Assembly: GCF_010977555.1 (NCBI RefSeq)
Contig: NZ_CP048815.1
Coordinates: forward strand, 4,456,501 to 4,520,500
Reading direction: 5' to 3'
DNA length: 64,000 nucleotides
Origin: Caulobacter rhizosphaerae
GTDB taxonomy: Bacteria > Pseudomonadota > Alphaproteobacteria > Caulobacterales > Caulobacteraceae
The notes under the pieces are model-generated. The model made no database searches, had not been told where the DNA came from, and worked only from the letters and a program-made list of their open reading frames with translations. A program made the position numbers and the translations under genes. Shown piece after piece: positions 1 through 7,751 of this stretch. Position 1 is the stretch's first letter, and the number at the start of each line of letters is the position of its first letter.

Positions 1-293
1 TCGGCGATGCGCTGGGCCACCTGGCGGGCCAGGTCCATGTCGCCCTTCTGGACGGCGGCGCGGGCCGAGGCCTCGTACTTGGTGACCTGATCGCGGAAGC
101 CGGCGACTTCCTTCTCCAGGATGCGGCGGCGGGCGACGAGCGTGGCCATGTCGTCGCGGGCCTTGCCCTGGGCGGTGTCGGCGTCGCGGATCTCCTGGTC
201 GAGGATGCGCAGGGCGTTGGCGTCGACGACGGCCGCGGTGGCCTCGTGCGCGCCGGCGCGACCCAGGGTGAACAGCTTGTTCCAGATGGACAT
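1..293 (-). CDS. pspA: PspA/IM30 family phage-shock protein (partial, C-terminus cut by window edge)
   Basis: The visible 97 N-terminal residues begin MSIWNKLFTLGRAGAHEA and continue as a charged coiled-coil, the pattern of PspA/IM30 (Vipp1) proteins. These proteins polymerise on the inner face of the cytoplasmic membrane and protect it during envelope stress. The amphipathic first helix that binds membrane is present. The next genes are YjfI, YjfK, YjfL and YjfM homologues, as in the E. coli yjf cluster where YjfJ is the PspA paralogue, so this copy may correspond to YjfJ rather than to the PspF-controlled PspA. The rest of the coiled-coil lies outside the window. Confidence 0.85.
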   Translation of the reverse strand, partial: MSIWNKLFTLGRAGAHEATAAVVDANALRILDQEIRDADTAQGKARDDMATLVARRRILEKEVAGFRDQVTKYEASARAAVQKGDMDLARQVAQRIA

Positions 294-354
294 GTGGGGT
301 CTCCGAAGGTCTTTGTTGGAGAATATACTGTTGGCGACGGCGGGTCCGCCCTCG

Positions 355-430
355 TCCTTCGACAAGCTCAGGATGAGGGCTAATTCAGGGGCGTCCGAGT
401 AGAATTCCTCATCCTGAGCCTGTCGAAGGA
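355..430. repeat. Dispersed 24-bp inverted-repeat pair (CCTCATCCTGAG family)
   Basis: Arms 355-378 and 407-430 are reverse complements over 24 bp with one mismatch, around a 28-bp centre. A third single arm lies at 8655-8678. The pair sits between pspA and the YjfI gene and could form a large hairpin in the transcript. I recognise this motif as a common dispersed intergenic repeat in alphaproteobacterial genomes; its function is not established. Confidence 0.8.
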
Positions 431-464
431 GAAGGAATTCGGTCCCGCCGCGCCTTCGATCGAT

Positions 465-893
465 CTAAGCGGCGGGGGTGAAGGACGAGCGCAGGTCGGA
501 CGCGGCCTCAATGGCGTTCTCCGCCAGGACCCGCAGCTCGACCAGGATGTCGTCCAGCGACGAGCTGGGCGACAGCTCGCCGAACAGCTCGTAATAGTCG
601 CGGCCGTTGACCGCGCTGATGCCGAAGTTCGACAGCGGCACCAGCTTCTGCGCCTTGAGCAGGAACTCGTTGAAGGCGTGACGGTCCTTCTGCTCGTCGA
701 CCGGCCACAGCAGCACCGAGGCGGCGATCTGCTGGTCGCTGACGCTGACGAAGATCTCCAGGTCGCCGTGATCGTGCATGGTCACCAGCAGGATCGGGTC
801 GGCGCCCTCGACCACGCGGGCCGTCATGGCGTCGCTGAAGCCGTCGGAAAGCGCCGTCTTCAGCGAGCGAACAGTCCAGGCGGGGGTCGTCAT
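465..893 (-). CDS. yjfI: YjfI family protein (DUF2170)
   Basis: This 142-residue soluble protein resembles YjfI/DUF2170, a family of unknown biochemical function that repeatedly sits beside PspA-like genes. It has no signal peptide and no obvious catalytic motif. It is upstream of pspA on the same strand, about 170 bp away across a repeat pair, so the two may form one transcript. It diverges from the YjfK homologue, leaving a shared 181-bp promoter gap. The association suggests a cytoplasmic accessory role in the PspA membrane-stress response; this is inferred from context. Confidence 0.8.
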   Translation of the reverse strand: MTTPAWTVRSLKTALSDGFSDAMTARVVEGADPILLVTMHDHGDLEIFVSVSDQQIAASVLLWPVDEQKDRHAFNEFLLKAQKLVPLSNFGISAVNGRDYYELFGELSPSSSLDDILVELRVLAENAIEAASDLRSSFTPAA

Positions 894-1074
894 CGAGCGG
901 TGTCTCCTTCGGCCAAGCCTCTATCGAGGCTGTTTCATACTAGATGGGCGAACGAACGCCAGTCGTCGAGAGCGCAACCTTACGTGCGCCCATGACAAGT
1001 TGGTAATCCCCTTCCCCCTTTTGTGAGCGGGAATGACGTCGTACATGTGACGCGAGTTTCGCAGCGGGTCGTTC

Positions 1075-1728
1075 ATGTTCAGCAAGCTCTTCGGCCGCAA
1101 GGACGCCGCGCCCGCCTCGGCCCTGCCGGCGATTCGCAACGTCACCCTGGGCCGCACGGTCTGGTTGGACACCCTGGCCTGGCGAAGGCTGGGCGACGAC
1201 CTGAAGTTCGCGCTCGACACCGACACGCTGGAAATCACCGCCCAGGGCCTGGTCGAGCTGCGCGAGGGCGGCTTCGTCCACAGGTTCTATACCGACGACA
1301 ACATCATGTTTCAGGCCGTGTCCGACGACCGCGACGGCCAGCGCGTCACCGACGTCACGCTCTTCATTCCGTGGGACAGCGCCTATCCGGGCGGCCGGGC
1401 CGACGAGGAGGCCTGGGCCAAGCGGCTGCGGGCGCGCACCTTCACCGGTCCGGGCCTGCCGGAATACCGGCGCGACTGGTTCGGCGACGAGGCTGAAAGC
1501 CAGGAGCCGGTCAGCTTCTGGGAAGATGTCCACGACGACCGCGACGGGATCCCGGATCGGCGGATCTTCCAGACCTGCATGCTGTTCTCCCGCGATCTGC
1601 CGGGCGATGGCCGCGAGCTGCTGCTGGCCATCCAGCAGGAAAACGAGAACGAGGACACGCGCCAGCGCGAGATGTCGTTCGAAATCATGGTCGGCGTGGC
1701 CTTGAGCGTCGGCGAATTCCGGGCCTAA
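1075..1728 (+). CDS. yjfK: YjfK family protein (DUF2491)
   Basis: The 217-residue protein starts MFSKLFGRKD and resembles the YjfK/DUF2491 family, a soluble family of unknown function encoded with PspA-like proteins. It has no signal peptide or transmembrane segment and has an acidic C-terminal half. It is the first gene of the rightward set yjfK-yjfL-yjfM and diverges from yjfI. It is separated from the next gene by an 80-bp gap that is mostly a dispersed palindromic repeat. The function is unknown; cluster conservation suggests a role in envelope-stress adaptation. Confidence 0.8.
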   Translation: MFSKLFGRKDAAPASALPAIRNVTLGRTVWLDTLAWRRLGDDLKFALDTDTLEITAQGLVELREGGFVHRFYTDDNIMFQAVSDDRDGQRVTDVTLFIPWDSAYPGGRADEEAWAKRLRARTFTGPGLPEYRRDWFGDEAESQEPVSFWEDVHDDRDGIPDRRIFQTCMLFSRDLPGDGRELLLAIQQENENEDTRQREMSFEIMVGVALSVGEFRA

Positions 1729-1746
1729 GGGGCAAGTTTCATTTTA

Positions 1747-1796
1747 ACGCATTTTCTTCACGCGAACCGGAAACCACTTCGCTCGAAAATGCTTTT
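1747..1796. repeat. Dispersed alphaproteobacterial palindromic element
   Basis: The arms GCATTTTC (1749-1756) and GAAAATGC (1785-1792) flank a 28-bp core containing GCGAACCGG and ACCACTTCGC. Read on the minus strand it resembles the small palindromic elements scattered through rhizobial and other alphaproteobacterial genomes. It fills most of the gap between the YjfK and YjfL genes and may form a hairpin that separates their expression. Confidence 0.65.
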
Positions 1797-1808
1797 TGGG
1801 GGAAAGAC

Positions 1809-2222
1809 ATGAGTGATCTGCATGGATTTGGCGGCAACGCCCTGGCGTTCCTGGTGGCCTTCGTGGTCGCCGGCCTGTTCACCGTCGTCTTCAAGCTGAT
1901 CTACCAGTGGGTGACGCCCTATAACGAGGCCAAGCTGATCCGCGAGGGCAACGTCGCCGCGGCCCTGGCCCTGGGCGGGGCGCTGGTCGGTTACGTGCTG
2001 CCCCTGGCCTCGGCGCTCAGCAACACCGTGTCGCTGGTCGAGTTCTGCGCTTGGGCCGCCCTGGCCGGCGTGATCCAGATCGCCGCCTTCACCCTGGTAC
2101 GCACCGTGGCCATGAAGGACGTCGCCGCCCGGATCGAGAAGGGCGAGATCGCCGCTGGCGTCTATCTGCTGAGCATCTCCCTGGCGGTCGGCGTGCTGAA
2201 CGCCGCCTGCATGACGGCCTGA
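1809..2222 (+). CDS. yjfL: DUF350 family inner-membrane protein (YjfL-like)
   Basis: This 137-residue protein has four hydrophobic segments (about residues 9-30, 50-70, 78-98 and 112-134) and the charged loop pattern of the DUF350/YjfL family of inner-membrane proteins of unknown function. It lies between YjfK and YjfM homologues, as in the E. coli yjf cluster. The start has an upstream GGGGGAAAG ribosome site. It is probably the membrane partner of this PspA-linked set; this is inferred from gene order only. Confidence 0.85.
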   Translation: MSDLHGFGGNALAFLVAFVVAGLFTVVFKLIYQWVTPYNEAKLIREGNVAAALALGGALVGYVLPLASALSNTVSLVEFCAWAALAGVIQIAAFTLVRTVAMKDVAARIEKGEIAAGVYLLSISLAVGVLNAACMTA

Positions 2223-2230
2223 GGCGCGCC

Positions 2231-2857
2231 ATGACCGTTCAAGCTCCCTCGCCCCGCCGCCGCCTGCGCTCCAGCGGCCTGGTCCTGACCGGCCTGATGG
2301 CCGGCACGGCGATCTCGGTCAGCGCCTGCGACGATCCCGGCACGGCCACCCAGTGGGACGACCCGCCGGCCGCCTCCAGCGAGGTCGACGCCAAGACCTA
2401 CGCCTCGCTCGACGACTGCAAGAAGTCCGGCGACATGACCGCCGAGCAGTGCGACACGGCCTACGCCCAGGCCCAGAAGGACAGCGCCGCCAACGCCCCC
2501 AAGTTCAGCGACCAGCAGACCTGCGAGGAGCGCTACGGCGTCTCCCAGTGCGTGCCGCGCAGCGACAGCAACGGCGGCAGCTTCTTCACCCCCCTGCTGA
2601 CCGGCTTCATCGTCGGCCAGGCGCTGAACAACATGGGCGGCCGCTACTACGGCGCGCCGATGTACCGCGACCGCGAGGGGACCTATTACGGCGGCTCGGG
2701 CTATCCGCTGTCGCGCGACTATGTCACCGGCCGCACCCGTGTGCGCACCGACAGCTTCAACGCCCCGGAGATGCGCGCCCCGACCCGGGTCCAGAGCCGC
2801 AGCGCGGTGATCTCGCGCGGCGGCTTCGGCGGCGGCGGCCGTTCGTTTGGCGGGTAG
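2231..2857 (+). CDS. yjfM: DUF1190 family lipoprotein (YjfM/YgiB-like)
   Basis: The 208-residue product has a hydrophobic leader ending in a lipobox-like SVSAC near residue 31, a region rich in Asp, Ser and Gln, a Cys pair, and a C-terminal glycine-rich tail (GGFGGGG). These are features of the YgiB/YjfM (DUF1190) family. It begins 8 bp after the DUF350 gene and is presumably cotranscribed. Its role is unknown; as a probable envelope lipoprotein it may be the outermost part of the PspA-associated system. The glutathionylspermidine-synthase-like YjfC that follows in E. coli is absent here. Confidence 0.8.
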   Translation: MTVQAPSPRRRLRSSGLVLTGLMAGTAISVSACDDPGTATQWDDPPAASSEVDAKTYASLDDCKKSGDMTAEQCDTAYAQAQKDSAANAPKFSDQQTCEERYGVSQCVPRSDSNGGSFFTPLLTGFIVGQALNNMGGRYYGAPMYRDREGTYYGGSGYPLSRDYVTGRTRVRTDSFNAPEMRAPTRVQSRSAVISRGGFGGGGRSFGG

Positions 2858-3091
2858 CCTCCGGATTCCGCGGGTCCCGCCAAGGCCCAGGACCCGCGGA
2901 GCCGAAAGGGAAACAGACTGTAAACCATTGTAAATTTGGCCATACAGCCGGGAGCCGAGGGGGCGTCTGCACGGTACGCTTGCCAATGCGGATGGTCGCC
3001 TTGATCCTTCCCCCCGGACAGCGCCCCGCCGCCGCGCGCCCCGCGCCCACCCCCGCGGGGCGCGCGAGTTACCTTGGTTGTAAGTGAGCCT

Positions 3092-3823
3092 ATGAAAGTC
3101 GCCCTGCTCGACGACGACGACAGCCACAACGCGCTGGTCGCCGCCCTTCTGGGGCCGGCGGGCTATGACTGCACCAGCTTCACCCGCCCCGAGCGCTTGC
3201 TGGCCGAACTGCGCCGCCAGACCTTCGACCTGCTGATCCTCGACTGGAACATGCCCGAGCTCAGCGGCATCGAGACCCTGCGCCGGGTCGGCGAGCTGCT
3301 GAGCCCGTCGCCGCCGGTGCTGCTGCTGACCAGCCGCTCGGTCGAGGCCGACCTGGTCGAGGGGCTGAACGCCGGGGCCGACGACTACATCGTCAAGCCG
3401 CTGCAGCCGCAGGTGTTGTTGGCCCGGGTCAACGCCCTGGCCCGGCGGGCCTATCGCCCGGCCGCCATCCCCCAGGTCGAGCAGCACGGCCCCTACCGCC
3501 TGGATCCCGGCGCCCAGACCGTCAGCTGGGGCGACACCGTCGAGACCCTGACGCCCAAGGAATTCCAGCTGGCCGCCCTGCTGTTCAACAACCTGGCCCG
3601 GCCGCTGTCGCGCGAGTACCTGCTGCGCCGGGTCTGGGGCCAGCGGCCCGACCTGGAGACCCGCACCCTGGACGCCCACGTCTCGCGTCTAAGATCGAAG
3701 CTTCACCTGCGCCCGGCGAACGGCTTTAGACTGACGACGGTCTATGGGTTCGGCTACCGGCTGGAAGTCTGCGAGCCCGAGGCCGCCACAGACCTTGGGG
3801 CCGCGTCCGGAGCCGCTGAATGA
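3092..3823 (+). CDS. OmpR-family response regulator
   Basis: The 243-residue protein has an N-terminal receiver domain with the acidic pocket (Asp7-Asp10), the phospho-acceptor Asp51 in LILDWNMP, Thr80 and Lys102, followed by a winged-helix DNA-binding domain (about residues 135-230, with the RTLDAHVSRLRSKL recognition region). The ATG at 3092 is preferred over an in-frame TTG at 3074 because the protein then begins directly with the receiver fold (MKVALLDDDD). Its stop overlaps the next start by 4 bp. It is very likely the partner of the CHASE2 histidine kinase two genes downstream. Confidence 0.9.
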   Translation: MKVALLDDDDSHNALVAALLGPAGYDCTSFTRPERLLAELRRQTFDLLILDWNMPELSGIETLRRVGELLSPSPPVLLLTSRSVEADLVEGLNAGADDYIVKPLQPQVLLARVNALARRAYRPAAIPQVEQHGPYRLDPGAQTVSWGDTVETLTPKEFQLAALLFNNLARPLSREYLLRRVWGQRPDLETRTLDAHVSRLRSKLHLRPANGFRLTTVYGFGYRLEVCEPEAATDLGAASGAAE

Positions 3824-5187
3824 TCCTTCGACCGTCGCTGTACGCCCTGGCCGCCGTCCTGGCCCTGGCGTCCGGCCCCGCCCTGTGCGCGCCGCGGGCC
3901 GCCGCAAGGCCGGCCAAGCCCGCCGCCGCTCCGGCCGACCCGCCGGTCCGCTACGTCGTCCGGCGCGGCGACACCCTGTTCGACCTGGGCCGCGCCTATC
4001 TGCGCAAGGCCAACGACTACCGCCATGTGCAGCGCGCCAACCAGATCAGCCGGCCGCGCGCCATGCCGGTGGGCAAGACCCTGACCATCCAGGCCGACCT
4101 GCTCAAGACCCAGCCGATAGACGCCCGGCTCAGCGCCTTCAGCGGCAAGGTCGAGATCGAGACCGACGGCCGGCGCGTTCCCGCCGAGAAGGGCATGACG
4201 CTCCGGGAAGGCCAGCGGGTGATTACCGGTCCGGGCGCCTTCGCCACGTTCGAGATGGAGGACGCGTCCCGCGTCACCCTGCCCTCCAACACCGCCATGC
4301 GCGTGGTGCGGCTGCGCAACGTGGTGCTGACCAACGCCCCGCAGCGGGTGTTCAGGCTGGACGAGGGCCGCAGCGCGATCCAGGCCACGCCCGACCCCAA
4401 TCCCAACGCCCGCTTCGAGGTGCGCACCCCGGTGTCGATCTCGGCGGTGCGCGGCACCGAGTTCCGGGTGGCCGCGACGGAGGGGCGGGCCCAGACCGAG
4501 GTCCTGAAGGGCGCGGTCGGCGTGGGTCCTGGCGAGGCGCCGCCGCTGGGCCCGCCCGTTCCGGCCGGCTTCGGCGTCACGGTAACGCCCGGCGGGGCCG
4601 GGGTCGGCGCGCCGGTCGCCCTGCTGCCCGCCCCGACGCTGAACGCGGCCGACCAGAACCAGACCGACCGCACCGTGCACTTCGCCGTGCATCCCCAGGC
4701 CGGCGCCGCGGGCTACCGGCTGCTGCTGTCGCGCGACGCGGGCTTCGTCGACCTGTTCGCCGAGGCGACCCAGGCTGAAGCCGCCGCCGACTTCGGACCG
4801 CTGGAGGACGGCGTCTATTTCGTCCGCGTCACCGCCCTGGATCCGGCCGGCCTGGAGGGCGCGCCCGCCGACTACAGCTTCGACCGCGACCTGGACGTGC
4901 TGGAGGCGGGCGCTCCGCCCGTCGCCGAGGCCAGCGGCAAGCATCGCAACTTCCTGTTCCGCTGGAGCGCGGCGGGCGGCGGCGTGCGCAGTTTCCGTTT
5001 CCAACTGTTCGCCGGGGCGCGGCCGGCCGCGCCGATCATCGACCAGCCGGGCCTGGTCGAGCCGCAGCTGACCCTGACCGACCTGCCGCCGGGGCTCTAC
5101 AGTTGGCGGGTCAGCGCCACGCGAGTGAAGAACGGCGTGGTCACCGAGAAGGTCGCGCCGCTGCAATCGCTGACGATCGGACGCTAG
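3820..5187 (+). CDS. Exported LysM-FecR domain protein
   Basis: The 455-residue protein has a signal peptide (residues 1-24, ending LCA), a LysM peptidoglycan-binding domain (about 46-95, RYVVRRGDTL), a FecR-type domain (about 105-240, with EGQRVITGPGAFATFEM and SAVRGTEFRV) and a C-terminal half with two Fn3-like repeats ending in GVYFVRV and GLYSWRV. It should sit in the periplasm bound to the cell wall. It overlaps the response-regulator gene by 4 bp and is followed 3 bp later by the CHASE2 kinase gene. The layout suggests a wall-anchored sensor that passes a signal to the kinase's periplasmic CHASE2 domain; that is inference. Confidence 0.85.
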   Translation: MILRPSLYALAAVLALASGPALCAPRAAARPAKPAAAPADPPVRYVVRRGDTLFDLGRAYLRKANDYRHVQRANQISRPRAMPVGKTLTIQADLLKTQPIDARLSAFSGKVEIETDGRRVPAEKGMTLREGQRVITGPGAFATFEMEDASRVTLPSNTAMRVVRLRNVVLTNAPQRVFRLDEGRSAIQATPDPNPNARFEVRTPVSISAVRGTEFRVAATEGRAQTEVLKGAVGVGPGEAPPLGPPVPAGFGVTVTPGGAGVGAPVALLPAPTLNAADQNQTDRTVHFAVHPQAGAAGYRLLLSRDAGFVDLFAEATQAEAAADFGPLEDGVYFVRVTALDPAGLEGAPADYSFDRDLDVLEAGAPPVAEASGKHRNFLFRWSAAGGGVRSFRFQLFAGARPAAPIIDQPGLVEPQLTLTDLPPGLYSWRVSATRVKNGVVTEKVAPLQSLTIGR

Positions 5188-5190
5188 GCC

Positions 5191-7509
5191 TTGACCGCCT
5201 TTCCCAGCCTGTCGCGCCTGGCGCCCTTTCGGCGGCTGAGGCCCCGGCCGCCGCGATCGCCGCGACGGCGCCTGCTGCGCTGGCTGGTGGTCGCCGCCCT
5301 GACCGGCTTGGCCCTGGCCGGCCTGACCGTCAGTTCGCTGACCACGCGGCTGGACAACATCCTCTACGACCGGCTGGTGCGCGCCTCCGAGCGTCCCGTC
5401 GATCCGTCGATCCTGATCGTCGGTGTCGACGAACGCAGCCTGCGCGAGCTGGGCGCCTGGCCGTGGAACCGCGCGCGCCACGCCCAGATGATCGACCGGC
5501 TCACCCAGGCCGGGGCCAAGGCGATCGTCTATGACGTGCTGTTCAGCCAACCGTCCCAGGACCCCGCCGCCGACGACGCCCTGGCCGCCGCGGTCGCCCG
5601 TTCGGGCAAGGTCTACCTGCCGCAGTTCCTGGAACCGCCGGCGCAGGACGGCGCGCCGCCGACCCTTGTCGCGCCCATGCCGGCCATCGCCGGCGGCGCC
5701 GCGGCGGTCGGCCTGGTCCACGTGCGGTTCGACCGCGACGGCCTGGTGCGCCGCATGGCCCCGTTCGAGGCCAACGGACCCGACCTCGCGCCTGACCTGA
5801 TGACCGTGGTCCACCGCGCCACCAAGCCGTTCGACGCGCCCGACGCCACGCGCGGCGACGCCCCGACCCTGCTGATCCCGTTCGCGGGGCCGCCGGACCG
5901 CTATCGCCAGATTGCCTTCTCCAGCGTGCTGGCCGGCGAGGCGCCGCGCGAGATGATCGCGGGCCGGACGGTGTTCGTCGGCCTGACCGCGCCGGGCCTG
6001 GGGCCGGCCTTCCCGACGCCGGTCACGCCCGACGCCGCCAGCATGACCGGCGTGCAGTTGCAGGCCAGCGTGCTGGACGGGCTGCGCAGCGGGATGATGA
6101 TCAAGCCGGCCGGCCTGGGCGTACGCCTGGTCTTCGCCCTCGGCCTGCTGTGGTTGCTGCTGGCCGGGCTGCTGGTGCTGCCGCCCCGGACCAGCCTGCT
6201 GCTGCTAGTCGTGCTGCTGGCCGTCGCGGTCGCAACCAGCGCCGCCCTGTTCTCAAGCGCCCACCTGTGGCTGTCGCCGGCGGCCCCGATCCTCGGTATG
6301 GGCCTGGTCTCGCTGGTCTGGGGCTGGGGCCGGCTGGGGCGGGTCAATGATGTGCTGGGCCATCAACTGGACCGCCTGCGCGCCGTGACGCCCGCCGACG
6401 CCGTTCACGCCGAGGCCGAGTTCGAAAGCGACCTCGTCGCCCGCCAGGCCCTCAGCCTCGGGGCGGCCGTCACGCGGATCGACGACCTGCGGCGGTTCTC
6501 GGCCGACGCCCTGTTCAGCCTGCCCGACGCCACCCTGGTGGCCGACGCCGCGCGCCGGGTGATCGCCGCCAACGCCGCCGCTCGGGCGCTGCTGGCCGAC
6601 CGCGCCCAGGTGCTGGAGGGCGGCGGCCTGGCCGATGTCCTCAACGCCCTGGAGCCCCTGGGCCGCACCTTTCCGGCCAGCTGGCCGGCCGAGGGCGACA
6701 GCGGTCATCCGATCGACCTGCACCTGGCCGACGGCCGCGCCTTCCAGATCCAGACCGTGTTCCGGCGCGACGAGGCGGGGGATGGGGCGGGCTGGATCGT
6801 GCGCCTGGCCGACATCACGCCCCTGACCGCCGCCATGCGCCAGCGCGAGCAGGCGCTGCAGCTGCTGACCCACGACATGCGCTCGCCGCAGACCTCGATC
6901 CTGGCCCTGCTGGCGACGACGCCCGGCCTGCCGTCCGAGACGTCCGAGCGCCTGGCCGCCTATGCCCGCCGCACCCTGGCCCTGGCTGACGGCTTCGTGC
7001 AGTTGGCCCGGGCCGAGGTCACCCAGACGGCGATGGAGCCGGTCGATCTGTGCGACGTGGCGGTCGAGGCGATCGACGAGCTGTGGCCCCAGTGCCGCCA
7101 GCGCCATATCGAGATCCGCCAGGAGGGCTGCGACGGTCCGATGATGGCGCTCGGCGACCGCGGCGTGCTGGCCCGCGCCCTGGTCAACCTGATCGGCAAC
7201 GCGGTGAAGTACGGCCCCGACGGTTCGACCATCGTGGTGCGCGCGGCCACGGTGCTGGACGGCGGCCGCACCTATGTCGACCTGTCGATCACCGACCAGG
7301 GGCCGGGCCTGACCGTCGAGGAGGCCGCCCTGGCCTTCCGTCCCTTCCAGCGCTTCGACCGGCCGGGCGCCGAAGCCGCCGGCGGCGCGGGGCTGGGCCT
7401 GGCCTTCGTCCAGGCCGCCGCCACCCGGCACGGCGGCGGGGTCAGCTGCCTCAGCACGCCCGGCGCCGGCGCGACGTTCACGCTGCGGCTGCCGGAGATG
7501 CCGGCCTAG
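5191..7509 (+). CDS. CHASE2 domain sensor histidine kinase
   Basis: The 772-residue protein has an N-terminal membrane segment (about 27-50), a periplasmic CHASE2 domain (about 55-310, with ILIVGVDERSLRELG and WPWNRARHA), three hydrophobic segments (about 312-390), a PAS-like region (about 430-545), a HisKA domain with phospho-acceptor His561 in LLTHDMRSP, and an ATPase domain with the N box near Asn666-Asn670, DQGPGL and GLGLAF. The start codon is a TTG three bases after the previous stop. The gene ends the response regulator, LysM-FecR, kinase unit. The CHASE2 ligand is unknown; the neighbour suggests a cell-wall or envelope cue. Confidence 0.9.
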   Translation: MTAFPSLSRLAPFRRLRPRPPRSPRRRLLRWLVVAALTGLALAGLTVSSLTTRLDNILYDRLVRASERPVDPSILIVGVDERSLRELGAWPWNRARHAQMIDRLTQAGAKAIVYDVLFSQPSQDPAADDALAAAVARSGKVYLPQFLEPPAQDGAPPTLVAPMPAIAGGAAAVGLVHVRFDRDGLVRRMAPFEANGPDLAPDLMTVVHRATKPFDAPDATRGDAPTLLIPFAGPPDRYRQIAFSSVLAGEAPREMIAGRTVFVGLTAPGLGPAFPTPVTPDAASMTGVQLQASVLDGLRSGMMIKPAGLGVRLVFALGLLWLLLAGLLVLPPRTSLLLLVVLLAVAVATSAALFSSAHLWLSPAAPILGMGLVSLVWGWGRLGRVNDVLGHQLDRLRAVTPADAVHAEAEFESDLVARQALSLGAAVTRIDDLRRFSADALFSLPDATLVADAARRVIAANAAARALLADRAQVLEGGGLADVLNALEPLGRTFPASWPAEGDSGHPIDLHLADGRAFQIQTVFRRDEAGDGAGWIVRLADITPLTAAMRQREQALQLLTHDMRSPQTSILALLATTPGLPSETSERLAAYARRTLALADGFVQLARAEVTQTAMEPVDLCDVAVEAIDELWPQCRQRHIEIRQEGCDGPMMALGDRGVLARALVNLIGNAVKYGPDGSTIVVRAATVLDGGRTYVDLSITDQGPGLTVEEAALAFRPFQRFDRPGAEAAGGAGLGLAFVQAAATRHGGGVSCLSTPGAGATFTLRLPEMPA

Positions 7510-7533
7510 GTCGAAGGATAAGCGGCTCCAAGA

Positions 7534-7669
7534 TCCTCCCCCTGTGGGGGAGGTGTCGCCCAAAGGGCGACGGAGGGGGAGTGATCGGCCGATGGCCGGA
7601 TCCCGGATCGGAGATCCTAAAACTCCCCCCACCGATCGCTCCGCGATCGCCTCCCCCACAGGGGGAGGA
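7534..7669. repeat. Intergenic repeat element, family A, with 20-bp perfect terminal inverted repeats
   Basis: The 20-bp ends 7534-7553 and 7650-7669 are exact reverse complements, and each is itself close to a hairpin (CCTCCCC-CTGT-GGGGAGG). Inside are further dyads (GTCGCCC/GGGCGAC; GCGATCGC). The element lies between the CHASE2 kinase and the convergent methyltransferase-like gene and may act as a two-way terminator. Related sequence recurs at 18309-18417 and 34047-34138. Confidence 0.8.
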
Positions 7670-7751
7670 CCGTTGAAGGGACACGCCCTCGCGCGTCGCG
7701 CTCTTTGTCCGGCGCGGCTGGCGGTGGGGGCGTGTCCCCTCCTCCCCTCCC

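Noticed and set aside
3754..5814. Antisense frame opposite the LysM-FecR gene
   Set aside because: It is a shadow of the LysM-FecR and CHASE2 genes; composition is low-complexity.
7534..7669. GC-rich dyads as a CRISPR array
   Set aside because: There are no regularly spaced repeats and spacers; the structure is a terminal inverted repeat element.
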